Assembly: GCA_963758945.1 (NCBI GenBank)
Contig: CAVWXY010000009.1
Span: 1-64,000, forward strand
From: VAZQ01 sp963758945
Lineage (GTDB): Bacteria > Pseudomonadota > Alphaproteobacteria > Rhizobiales > Xanthobacteraceae
Length of the DNA stretch: 64,000 nt
Direction of reading: 5' to 3'
In this document: piece by piece, positions 56,393 to 64,000 of the stretch
Layout: each line of letters begins with the position of its first letter
How positions within the stretch are numbered: position 1 is the first letter of the stretch
Made by a program: the position numbers and the translations under genes
The notes under the pieces: model-generated
Told to the model about the DNA's origin: nothing
Databases searched by the model: none
What the model saw: only the letters and a program-made list of their open reading frames with translations

Positions 56393-56404
56393 TCGGACAA
56401 GACT

Positions 56405-57736
56405 TCACGCCTTCACCCACGGCACGTCGTGCCCAAGCCGGCACAGGCGTACGAGCCCGAAGTGCCCGTAAAGGTGCGAGAGTGGATAAGTCCCGCCCCT
56501 ACTGCGCCTGACCTTGTGCTTGAAGCGCAACCACCGGCGCAGCCGCACAGCGGTGTAGTTGTCGATCGCCCGGTACGCTTTGGTGACGGTGCCTACTTCG
56601 AAGTAGTTCGCCCATCCGCGCAGCGTGCGGTTCAACTTCTTCACCATCCCTGTGGTCTCTTGCCATGTCCCCGTTCGGGCGGTCAGCGCGTGGATGTTAT
56701 CCACCATGCGCTTGATGCTCTTCTTCGATGGCCGGAACCCCAAATACGCCTTGCCGGTTCTCGCTGAATACATCCGCCCGAACGTGTACCCCAAGAAGTC
56801 GAACTCCCCTTCCGGCACCTTGCAGATCCGTGTCTTCTCCTCGTTGACCGTGAGCTTCAGCTTTCCCATGATCTCGCGCAGTCGCTGCAAGGCCTCTTCG
56901 GCTTTGCCCTTTCGGCACAGGATCACGAGGTCGTCGGCGTAGGTCACGATACGAGAGCCGAGGCTTCGCTCCAACCCGAGCATCTTCCATCCCAGCACGA
57001 ACCGGCGCATGTAGAGGTTTGCCAGCAATGGTGAGATCGGTGATCCCTGCGGAATGCCGCGCCGGTTGTCCCGAGCCTCGGTTGTGCGTGTCTTCCGTCC
57101 TCGATCGTCGGTTTCTTCCACGGGGCATTCCAGCCACATCCTGATCAGATGCAGCATGCGCCGATCTACAATCCGGCGCGCTACCGACTTTAGAAGTTCG
57201 GCATGTGGAATGCTCCCGAAGTAGTCCGCGAGGTCGGCGTCGACGACTTCCGGGTGGCTCCGATACAGCAGCAATTCCACCTCGACCACCGCCTGTTGGG
57301 CGTTGCGCCCGGGACGGTAGGCGTACTGTTCTGGTGGAAGGTCGGCTTCAAAAATCGGTTCTAGCACCAGCATCGTTGCTGTCATGCATACCCGATCGCG
57401 CAAGGTCGAGATGCCCAGCGGCCTGAGTTTGCCGTTGGCTTTCGGTATGAACACTCTTCTGATGGGGTCTGGTCGGTAAGTCTCCTGCTTGAGCGCAAGC
57501 GCCAGTTCGCCAAGCCACCGTTGCACTCCATACGCTTCGATGTCCGCAAACTCTTGTCCGTCCACCCCCGGTGCGCCCTTGTTGGAGCGGCACTGGGCAT
57601 AGGCATGAGCCAAGATGTCGTCGCGGGTGATCTTGTCGTAGAGGGCGTAGAAACGGTAGCCGGCTTCTGCCTTCGCTTTCGCGTGCAACGCCTTCTGCAG
57701 TTTCTGAACACTCTTCGGAGTTGATAGGTTGCCCAA
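56405..57736 (-). CDS. ltrA: Group II intron reverse transcriptase/maturase
   Basis: 443 aa. RT blocks: KLRPLGISTLRDRVCMTA, DADLADYFGSIPH, the RRGIPQGSPISPLLANLYM block and the catalytic YADD in SRIVTYADDLVILC. The X/maturase domain follows, with LRGWANYFEVGTVTKAYRAI and WLRFKHKVRR. There is no C-terminal HNH endonuclease, so mobility would use nicked or single-stranded DNA targets. The protein appears intact. Confidence 0.96.
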   Translation of the reverse strand: MGNLSTPKSVQKLQKALHAKAKAEAGYRFYALYDKITRDDILAHAYAQCRSNKGAPGVDGQEFADIEAYGVQRWLGELALALKQETYRPDPIRRVFIPKANGKLRPLGISTLRDRVCMTATMLVLEPIFEADLPPEQYAYRPGRNAQQAVVEVELLLYRSHPEVVDADLADYFGSIPHAELLKSVARRIVDRRMLHLIRMWLECPVEETDDRGRKTRTTEARDNRRGIPQGSPISPLLANLYMRRFVLGWKMLGLERSLGSRIVTYADDLVILCRKGKAEEALQRLREIMGKLKLTVNEEKTRICKVPEGEFDFLGYTFGRMYSARTGKAYLGFRPSKKSIKRMVDNIHALTARTGTWQETTGMVKKLNRTLRGWANYFEVGTVTKAYRAIDNYTAVRLRRWLRFKHKVRRSRGGTYPLSHLYGHFGLVRLCRLGHDVPWVKA

Positions 57737-58258
57737 TCTCCAGGTCCCTCACTACGTCTTGCGTTCGTCTTGAACTGAGGTCCCTTCCCTCCCCCGGCAT
57801 TACCCGGCTTCCGCGGTACTGCGAACCTCTCCGTCTCCCCAGGGCGTCCGGCCTGTCCCTCGCGGGCGTCCGGTTGGTCATCGCTGACCGCGCCTTGGGG
57901 TCTCCCGTGTTGCGCGCGCTTTCCTTGTGTACATGCTGTCGCCACTACCCCGGCGCAGCGGCTGGGCGTACTCCTCCGCTCATTCACCCCCAGCCGTGTC
58001 AGCCTTCCCCGAAAGGGTTGTCGGGTCGGCCTGCGCATTGTCCTTTTCGAGGCTTGCTCGGCGTTCACTCGCGTTACGGCCTGCACACTCGCGCTGTCAC
58101 CAATGCGTGACACGCTTTTCCGAAGGCTCCAGCTATATCGTCACCTCCATAGCTGCTCCGGTTGCTTCCGGCTGGAGCGATTGCCGGGTGGGACTTTCAC
58201 CCACTGGAAAGCGCCGCCTTTCCACGGCGCACACCCTTAGCGGACATCCCCTTCGCCT

Positions 58259-59458
58259 CTACTGAAGCGGTGACACAGTATAAATCTGGTCGAGCATTCT
58301 CAACATTATGCTGTTGGCCGTGTGCTGGCCGTCAAGTGACAGAGTGAGGTTGGTCCAGACCACCAGAGTCACATCGTTGACTGGATCGTAGCCCATGAAC
58401 GAGTTGTAGCCGGGCATCTCGCCGCCGTGAAAATACACTCTGTTCGGCCCAAACGTGATCAGCGATATCCCATACCCATACTTCTGGCCGAGAGGTTTGC
58501 TTGGGTCCTGCGGTTCAGGGCTATCGAGCCATTGGCGCTGATAGTCGGCGTTGAAAACTTTGCCCCCAACCAACGCACGCATCCAGGTGGCCAGATCGTT
58601 TGCGGTGGAGATGACGCCACCGGGCGCCGTGGCGTAGGAAGGATTTTGCCAGGTGTCGTCATTGGGCTTGAGAGTTCCCGCCCCGGCCGCAGCCTGAAGA
58701 TCGGCGGGATAGGGCGTATCGGTCATGGCGTATGAGGAACTGCCGTACATGTAACCATGCGAGTACGGTTCGGGGATGGCGTTCGACGTGCTGGCAGGCA
58801 GCAATGTGTTCTCCATGCCAAGCGGTCGGAACAAACGATCCTGAAAGACTCGGACCAACGGCTCGCCTTCGACTTGCTCGATTATGAGACCGAGCAGGAC
58901 ATAGTTTGTGTTGCAATAGTTGTATTCCGTGCCCGGAGCGAATAGGGACGGGCGCTTGAACGCTATGGCGAGCATCTCCCGCGGGGTCCAAACCCTGGTC
59001 GGGTCCTGGTCGAGGCTTTCCGTAAGCTCTGGCGCATCAGTGTAGCTCGGCAGGCCGCTCCGCAGTTTAAGGAGCTCACTGATCGTAATGCCGTCCCCAT
59101 TGGGAACGCCCTGAACATATTTCGAGACGGCATCGTCGAAGCGTAGTTTTCCTTCCTGAACCAGCAGCACAGTCACGGCGGCGGTCATCGTCTTGGTATT
59201 GGAGGCGATCCTGAAATGCGTGTCGGCGCGCGGGGGGGTCGCGCCGTCCAGCTCCGTCGCGCCGTAGCCGAATACGAAATCGCCCTGCGGCGTGCGCAAG
59301 AGAACCATGGCGCCCGGGAGCAGGAGTTCCTTGCCCAACGCTTCCACACTGTCTTGAAGTGCGGCCGGGTCGAACGGCTTGAGATTTGTTGCGGACGCTG
59401 CCGTACCGCCGACAAAGCACGCCACGGCAATCACAATGCCTGATATTCGCGTTGTCAT
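58259..59458 (-). CDS. Secreted serine beta-lactamase-like hydrolase (class C/esterase family)
   Basis: About 399 aa from ATG 59458 (MTTRISGIVIAVACFVGG), with a signal peptide ending near ASA. The SxxK motif is in RIASNTKTMTAAV, the YxN motif is YNYCNTNYVLLG, and a C-terminal HGGEMPGYNSF replaces KTG. The family includes D-alanyl-D-alanine carboxypeptidases, esterases and beta-lactamase-related proteins. The group II intron lies just after the stop, so the protein is unharmed but its mRNA tail is changed. Confidence 0.9.
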   Translation of the reverse strand: MTTRISGIVIAVACFVGGTAASATNLKPFDPAALQDSVEALGKELLLPGAMVLLRTPQGDFVFGYGATELDGATPPRADTHFRIASNTKTMTAAVTVLLVQEGKLRFDDAVSKYVQGVPNGDGITISELLKLRSGLPSYTDAPELTESLDQDPTRVWTPREMLAIAFKRPSLFAPGTEYNYCNTNYVLLGLIIEQVEGEPLVRVFQDRLFRPLGMENTLLPASTSNAIPEPYSHGYMYGSSSYAMTDTPYPADLQAAAGAGTLKPNDDTWQNPSYATAPGGVISTANDLATWMRALVGGKVFNADYQRQWLDSPEPQDPSKPLGQKYGYGISLITFGPNRVYFHGGEMPGYNSFMGYDPVNDVTLVVWTNLTLSLDGQHTANSIMLRMLDQIYTVSPLQ

Positions 59459-59681
59459 TGTCTCACGCCCTGTCATGCCGCCGAAGCCGAGGCCGCGGAC
59501 CTCTGCTTATGGCATTTCTCGGCCGTTTCGCGGCATTGCACCATCACGGCAGCAATTGCGGGTAGACCGGCCCAACGCGGCCCTCGCGGAAACGAGCTCA
59601 TTGCAACGACATTGTCGAGGCTGCTGCCCAGCGGACGAAATCGGATTACACTGGCGCTGGATCAGCCGGGAGAGCGCCATC

Positions 59682-60854
59682 ATGCCAATCAAACGTTCAT
59701 TGTCTTTGTTGTGGGCAGTCGCGTTTTTTGCATCGGTCGGGGTCAACCTCGCGCCTGCCGCACCGCTCATGATCGTGGGAAATGACGAGAAGCTCCTGTG
59801 GGATGACAACGGCAAGCCGATCATATCGCCGGCGGGAAAGGACTCGGTGTTGATCGTCGATCTTGCCGATCCGGAGAACCCGAAGATCGTCGCAAACCTG
59901 CCGCTGAAGAACTCGATCGTGGGGCCCCCGGTCAACGTCGCTATTGATCCGACGAACTCGGTTGCGCTGGTCGCCGATTCGGTCGACGTCACCAAGGACG
60001 GTGATACGCTGAAAATGGGGCCCGACAACAAGGTGCACGTCATTGACCTCAAGGCCAATCCACCCAAGCTAGCCGGCACGGTCACCGTCGGCAGGCAGCC
60101 GTCGGGCCTGAGCTTCAATGCAGCGGGCAACCTCGCCCTGGTCACCAACCGCATCGACAAGTCCGTCAGCGTATTGTCGATCAAGGGCACCGATGTCCGA
60201 GTGATCGACACTATCGACATGGGCGGCATTGTCTCGCACGCTGTCTTCACGCCCGACGGCAAGCGCGCGCTCGTCGTCAAGTTCAACGACCACAAGGTGT
60301 CGCTGCTCGTCGTCGACGGCGACAAGGTTACTTATTCCAAGCTCGACCTGCCGACAGGTCAGTGGCCCTATAATGTGGCGGTGGCGCCGAGCGGAAAGAT
60401 CGCACTGACCGCGGACAATGGCGGCGCCGGCTCCTCCGACGGCAGCGTCGACACCGTGAGCGTAGTCGATCTCGAGCTCGATCCGCCGCGCATCACCGAC
60501 CGGGTTGTGGTCGGCGACGGGCCGGAAGGGCTTGCCATCTCGCCCAAGGGCGACGTGGCGGTTGCCATTATCCTGGCCGGCTCCAACAATAAGCATGCCT
60601 ATTTTCACAAACGCAACGGTAGCGTGACGGTGCTGGGCATCGACGGCAAGAAGGTCACCAGGCTTGGCGACGTCGAGGTTGGCGGATTGCCGGAAGGGGC
60701 GGTGTTCACGCCGGACGGAAAGTATCTGCTGGTCGGCAATTATCTCGACCAGGACATTTCCATCCTCAAGGTTGACGGCACGAAGGTCGCCGATACCGGC
60801 AAGCGTTTCAAGCTGCCTGGCCATCCGGCCTCGATGCGGATCGGCTCCCAATGA
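59682..60854 (+). CDS. Secreted YncE-like beta-propeller protein
   Basis: 390 aa from ATG 59682. Signal peptide (LSLLWAVAFFASVGVNLAPA), then about seven repeats of the type DSVLIVDLADPENPKIVANL, GRQPSGLSFNAAGNLALVTN, SHAVFTPDGKRALVV and LPEGAVFTPDGKYLLVGNYL. This is the cytochrome D1/YncE-like seven-bladed propeller. It is probably periplasmic and binds rather than catalyses. No neighbouring gene indicates a pathway. Confidence 0.88.
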   Translation: MPIKRSLSLLWAVAFFASVGVNLAPAAPLMIVGNDEKLLWDDNGKPIISPAGKDSVLIVDLADPENPKIVANLPLKNSIVGPPVNVAIDPTNSVALVADSVDVTKDGDTLKMGPDNKVHVIDLKANPPKLAGTVTVGRQPSGLSFNAAGNLALVTNRIDKSVSVLSIKGTDVRVIDTIDMGGIVSHAVFTPDGKRALVVKFNDHKVSLLVVDGDKVTYSKLDLPTGQWPYNVAVAPSGKIALTADNGGAGSSDGSVDTVSVVDLELDPPRITDRVVVGDGPEGLAISPKGDVAVAIILAGSNNKHAYFHKRNGSVTVLGIDGKKVTRLGDVEVGGLPEGAVFTPDGKYLLVGNYLDQDISILKVDGTKVADTGKRFKLPGHPASMRIGSQ

Positions 60855-60920
60855 GAGTCGGGTAGACTGGCGTCGTTTTGTCCGCGTCGACGGACACCGC
60901 GGGAACAGGTCGCACCTTGG

Positions 60921-60943
60921 GTGGGCTCGGATAGCGAGCCCAC
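60921..60943 (+). terminator. 9-bp hairpin after the beta-propeller gene
   Basis: GTGGGCTCG/CGAGCCCAC with loop GATAG, 67 bp after the stop. No U-run, so rather a 3'-end stabiliser or rho-related structure. Confidence 0.45.
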
Positions 60944-61523
60944 CAGGTCAGCCGCGCGTACCGGATGATCGAATGCCGGCACGACTTCATCTCGGTTTGC
61001 GTACGACCAACGGCGATTGAGTGAGCCGGGATGTCCGCCCCCGGCAACACTCGGACCTGCCGCGATGTCGGCTCAATCGTCGCATCGAGCATAAAGCGGA
61101 CTCGATATGCGTGTTGGAGGCTTTCCGCCTCTGACCCCCCGCAGCCCTTCAAGTCACGACGTTCGCACCGGTCTTGTTAGCCTCGTCGGCAGATCGAGGT
61201 GCAATCTATCGACATGGCAGCAGCACGGACAGCCTGGCGAGCATGGGCGTGGCATGTATCGGCCTGGTGATCCCGTTGATGCGCGCCGCGACGGAATATT
61301 GCGCGTCGATTCCGATTAAAGCCGAAGCCGCGCGCGGCAGCTCGAAGCAGTAATACGATACTGACCTACGTTAACCTTGCGCGCATGCCGGGAGATCAAT
61401 TTGGTTCAGAGCGGAGTATCATGCGCGCATGCGGCGGCCTTTGGGCGATCTTGGCTCGCTCACTGTGCTGTGCACGGGGATCTGCGCCGTTGCAAGGAAG
61501 TCCTATCTCCAGGGGAACGCCTT
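60944..61523. other. Intergenic, no gene seen
   Basis: A 580-bp stretch without supported ORFs. Open frames on both strands have no family resemblance. It may contain old transposon debris and the promoter of the next gene. Confidence 0.4.
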
Positions 61524-61937
61524 ATGCGTGGTCCTCATCATGACCGCATCCTGGCGAGCACGGCTCTTTCGCTGATGCTTGCCGCTCCGCTGGGCGCCTT
61601 CGCGCAGGACTCCAACGAGCTGGCCGCCACCTTCGACGAGCGATTCTCCGTCGACCAGACTTCGACACCACCCTCTCTCGAGGTCCCGGAGGCCCGGAAA
61701 GAACGGAACGTTACGACGACCACGCGTGTCGTCAGAACGAAACGCCCGCGGCCGCGGGTCGTCGTTGCGCCGCGCTCCTTCCTTGACGCCGGGACGGAGG
61801 TACTGCCGGGTGAGCGCAAGTTCCTCAATTACGCCTTTTCGCCGACCCATATTCCGCTGGACGTGGTCACCAATACCGGCGGCCGCGTGGGTTGGCACAA
61901 TTCGCCACTACCGGGTCCGTTCTTTCCTCTGCCGTGA
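61524..61937 (+). CDS. Small secreted hypothetical protein
   Basis: 137 aa from ATG 61524 (MRGPHHDRILASTALSLMLA), preceded by AGGGGAA. The signal peptide ends near AFAQ. The mature part has a basic Arg/Thr-rich middle (TTTTRVVRTKRPRPRVVV) and ends with VGWHNSPLPGPFFPLP. Not recognised. It is probably periplasmic or outer-membrane associated. Confidence 0.65.
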   Translation: MRGPHHDRILASTALSLMLAAPLGAFAQDSNELAATFDERFSVDQTSTPPSLEVPEARKERNVTTTTRVVRTKRPRPRVVVAPRSFLDAGTEVLPGERKFLNYAFSPTHIPLDVVTNTGGRVGWHNSPLPGPFFPLP

Positions 61938-62096
61938 TCCACGCCCCCGGGCTGCTGACTCGGATCGGCCGGCGTCTATGCGGTGTGGCTGGCGGTGATC
62001 GTTGCGCTCGATCCGCGTGCCGCTGGTTGGCGGCGCTCAAGCGGCGGCGCAGCGAATGGTCGTGGTCCTATCTCTAGCGGAAGGCGGCGGCAGCGC

Positions 62097-63536
62097 TCAT
62101 GGGCCGGCCATGGCCCTGAACGCGGGGTCGAGCTTGGCCACCAGCGTCGGACCGAAATAGCCTTGCGGGTTGGAAGGCGGCAGGCGGTCCATCATTTCCC
62201 AGCCGCGGATCAGGATGCGGGCATGATCGAACGCGCGCTTGAAATCCGTTCCCGGCCGCAGGCTCTGCCGGAACAAGGCGTCGCCGAAATAGGTCCAGTC
62301 GCGGCCGGGGGCGCAGCCGAAGGAGGCGCTGCGCGCATCGGCGGCGGTCAGCACGATGGTATTGTCGTTGGCCAACGGCTCGACAAAGACGCCGCCGTAG
62401 CAAGCCGACACGATTACGACGCGGTTCCTGATCCCCTCGGTGTCGAGCGTCGCCTTGACCTCCTGCGCGCTCAGCACCGCGGCACCGCCGCGCGGCAGCT
62501 GGAGCGCCACGCCGCCGCTGCCGCCGTGCGAGGTCATGAACAGGATCAAGACGTCCTCGTCCTTGTCCATCACCTGCCCGGCGGCGTGCACCGCCGCGGC
62601 GAAATTTCGCCGGCTCGCCAGCGGCGCCGTATCGACCGTCCCGGGATTGTTGAGCAGGCGCAGCGTGTGATCCCTGATCGGCAACGCTCGTTCGAGCGTC
62701 GCGAAGGCGCCGTCCACTTCCTTGGCGAAGACGTCCTGCTCCGACCAGCCCGCGAGCCCGATCGCATAGATGTCCATCGCCCCTTTGGTCTGCGCCGCCA
62801 ACCGAGCAACCGCCTTTTGCATCAGCGCCGGCTGCAAATCCTGCAGCCGCGCGGTGCCGATGTCGGTATCGTCGGCGCGCTCGCGCCGTGCCGCATAAGC
62901 CGCGCGGGCGTATTCCCACCAGTTGGCGTTGCGGATCTCGAAAGCAGGGCCGGCGAAGACCGGGCTATGCGGGAGCAGGCTCTTGGCGACGAACAGCGCG
63001 ACCCAGAGGGCAATCGCTTTCCCCAGCAATCGCAACCGCGCGTCGGGTTCGACGCTGGCGATGATCGCTAGCATGCCGCCGATCCACGAGACCACCGGCG
63101 CCAGTAAAAACGAAATCTCGAGCGCCTTGTCGAGCCAGTGACCCAGCCCGTGCACGCCCAGCGCCGGGAAGAACCACAGCACTGCGTCCGCCGGCGATAG
63201 CGAGGGCACGACGAGCGCCAATCCGAGCCTGATCGCCGCGAGCACGACCTCGGTCACGACCGAGAGCGCGACCATGGCGGAAAGGAAGGTCGCGCGCGCC
63301 GCCGGGCGCACGAAGAATGCCGCGACCGCGAGCGCGACGACCAGCCACGCAATCAGCGCGTTGAGGCCGTAAGGGGCGAAAGCCGGCGACGGCTGCGCGT
63401 CGAGGTATTGGATCGCGCAGCGCACCGCCCCGAGCACCAACGTCCAGCCGACGAGTGTCGCCAAGCCGACGCGCGGCGGATCGGACGTGGTCCGCCACGT
63501 GGCGGCACGCGCCGCGAACTTGAGTACCGACCACAC
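62097..63536 (-). CDS. Membrane-anchored C13 (legumain-like) cysteine peptidase
   Basis: About 479 aa if the GTG at 63536 (VWSVLKFAARAATWRTTSD) with a GGGGAAGGGGGG ribosome site is used; ATG 63668 would add 44 poorly supported residues. The N-terminal half has four to six transmembrane helices. The C-terminal half is a C13 domain with the catalytic His in LILFMTSHGGSGG and the Cys in VVIVSACYGGVFVEPL. Bacterial C13 proteins are related in fold to caspases and legumains; substrates are unknown. The domain is expected on one face of the membrane. Confidence 0.87.
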   Translation of the reverse strand: MWSVLKFAARAATWRTTSDPPRVGLATLVGWTLVLGAVRCAIQYLDAQPSPAFAPYGLNALIAWLVVALAVAAFFVRPAARATFLSAMVALSVVTEVVLAAIRLGLALVVPSLSPADAVLWFFPALGVHGLGHWLDKALEISFLLAPVVSWIGGMLAIIASVEPDARLRLLGKAIALWVALFVAKSLLPHSPVFAGPAFEIRNANWWEYARAAYAARRERADDTDIGTARLQDLQPALMQKAVARLAAQTKGAMDIYAIGLAGWSEQDVFAKEVDGAFATLERALPIRDHTLRLLNNPGTVDTAPLASRRNFAAAVHAAGQVMDKDEDVLILFMTSHGGSGGVALQLPRGGAAVLSAQEVKATLDTEGIRNRVVIVSACYGGVFVEPLANDNTIVLTAADARSASFGCAPGRDWTYFGDALFRQSLRPGTDFKRAFDHARILIRGWEMMDRLPPSNPQGYFGPTLVAKLDPAFRAMAGP

Positions 63537-64000
63537 GCACTGCCCCCCTTCCCCCGCCGAGGTCGAAGGGTCCGACCCGGCCACTCCGGCTTGCGGACCC
63601 ACGTAAACCCCGGTTCGGGCGGAAACTGGGCGGTGTGCGGGATGAACTAACGCGACTTTAGCGCCCATTGACAGCCATGGCGGCCAAGATCAGGATTGCG
63701 CGCGTGCACGGGATCGCTCGTCGGGGGTGACCCCGGCGATGAAACCGGAGGGAGGTGCCATGCCCCCGGGCTATTTGGGCCGCGATGACCGCCGCGGCAG
63801 TGTTCGGGCTTCGGCGTAGCGGCTAACTCGCGAACGGCGCGTCGGGAGCGGCCTATTGGGCCGCATCAGTGAGGCATGGCCCGCCTTGGCCCCTCCCGGC
63901 GAATGCGCCCCAGTCTCGGCGTTCTTGCGTTCTTCCAGAATTATCGGCCTGAATTCCCCGCGCTGCGCATTGGCCGCGCCCGATCTCGCTTTTCTGCGCG
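63537..64000. other. Right edge, no gene seen
   Basis: A 464-bp stretch without a supported ORF. It contains the presumed promoter of the C13 gene. A coding region may begin outside the window. Confidence 0.4.

Larger units (their letters stand above)
56310..58234 (-). mobile_element. Group II intron
   Basis: The 5' end is marked by GTGTGCGCC reading down from 58234, a GUGYG-type intron start. A single intron-encoded protein lies in domain IV, and domain V (56360-56392) and a following domain VI-like stem complete the 3' part; the exact 3' splice site is not certain. The 5' splice site is 25 bp after the stop of the serine hydrolase gene. The 3' side abuts the IS110 element. Confidence 0.85.

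Overview
The window looks like a chromosome segment of a high-GC alphaproteobacterium, most likely Hyphomicrobiales in the broad Bradyrhizobium/Xanthobacter neighbourhood. The clues are gene order and families rather than a marker gene: zapE-mdh-sucC-sucD, dapF-mtaB-ftsY-yciB, ccmABCDG next to acnA, rplU-rpmA, a DUF2794 protein and Bug-type solute receptors. No rRNA, tRNA or CRISPR array was found.

Positions 1-12,200 are accessory DNA, almost all on the minus strand. Reading from the right it holds a broken P4-type tyrosine integrase, a broken hypothetical gene, an excisionase-like HTH protein, a 787-aa primase/SF3-helicase, an iteron-like AT-rich segment framed by a 16-bp inverted repeat, small ORFs, a serine recombinase, a Cys4 mini-protein and a 724-aa single-subunit T7-like RNA polymerase. 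No phage structural gene is present. An IS4-family element with a 9-bp target duplication sits exactly on the polymerase stop codon. Further left are a chimeric recombinase ORF, made partly of a 347-bp direct repeat of the serine recombinase, and an IS630 remnant. The element lies directly downstream of sucD, where many relatives carry sucA.

Positions 12,250-45,800 are mostly core genome: succinyl-CoA synthetase and malate dehydrogenase, ZapE, a thpR/tesA/ybbA/ybbP cluster, a Bax-inhibitor-like membrane protein, acetyltransferases, aconitase (frameshifted), cytochrome c maturation ccmABCDG, yciB, ftsY, a pseudouridine synthase, mtaB, dapF, ribosomal L21/L27, a second-type methionyl-tRNA synthetase and two amidohydrolases. 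The TesA-like protein has Leu where the GDSL serine should be.

Positions 45,800-64,000 are again mixed. They hold a Bug receptor, small remnants of a D-aminoacylase and of an ABC-type receptor, a secreted M15-like peptidase, and a LuxR regulator / alpha-beta hydrolase / FAD-monooxygenase cluster. In that cluster the hydrolase has lost its serine and histidine and the oxygenase is frameshifted. Next come an IS110-family element whose 3' end, including a hairpin-rich non-coding stretch, is tandemly duplicated, and a group II intron lodged 25 bp after the stop of a serine hydrolase gene. The window ends with a YncE-like beta-propeller, a small secreted protein and a membrane-anchored C13 (legumain-like) peptidase.

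Several one-base frameshifts, including one in aconitase, could be real decay or consensus errors. This cannot be settled from the sequence alone.
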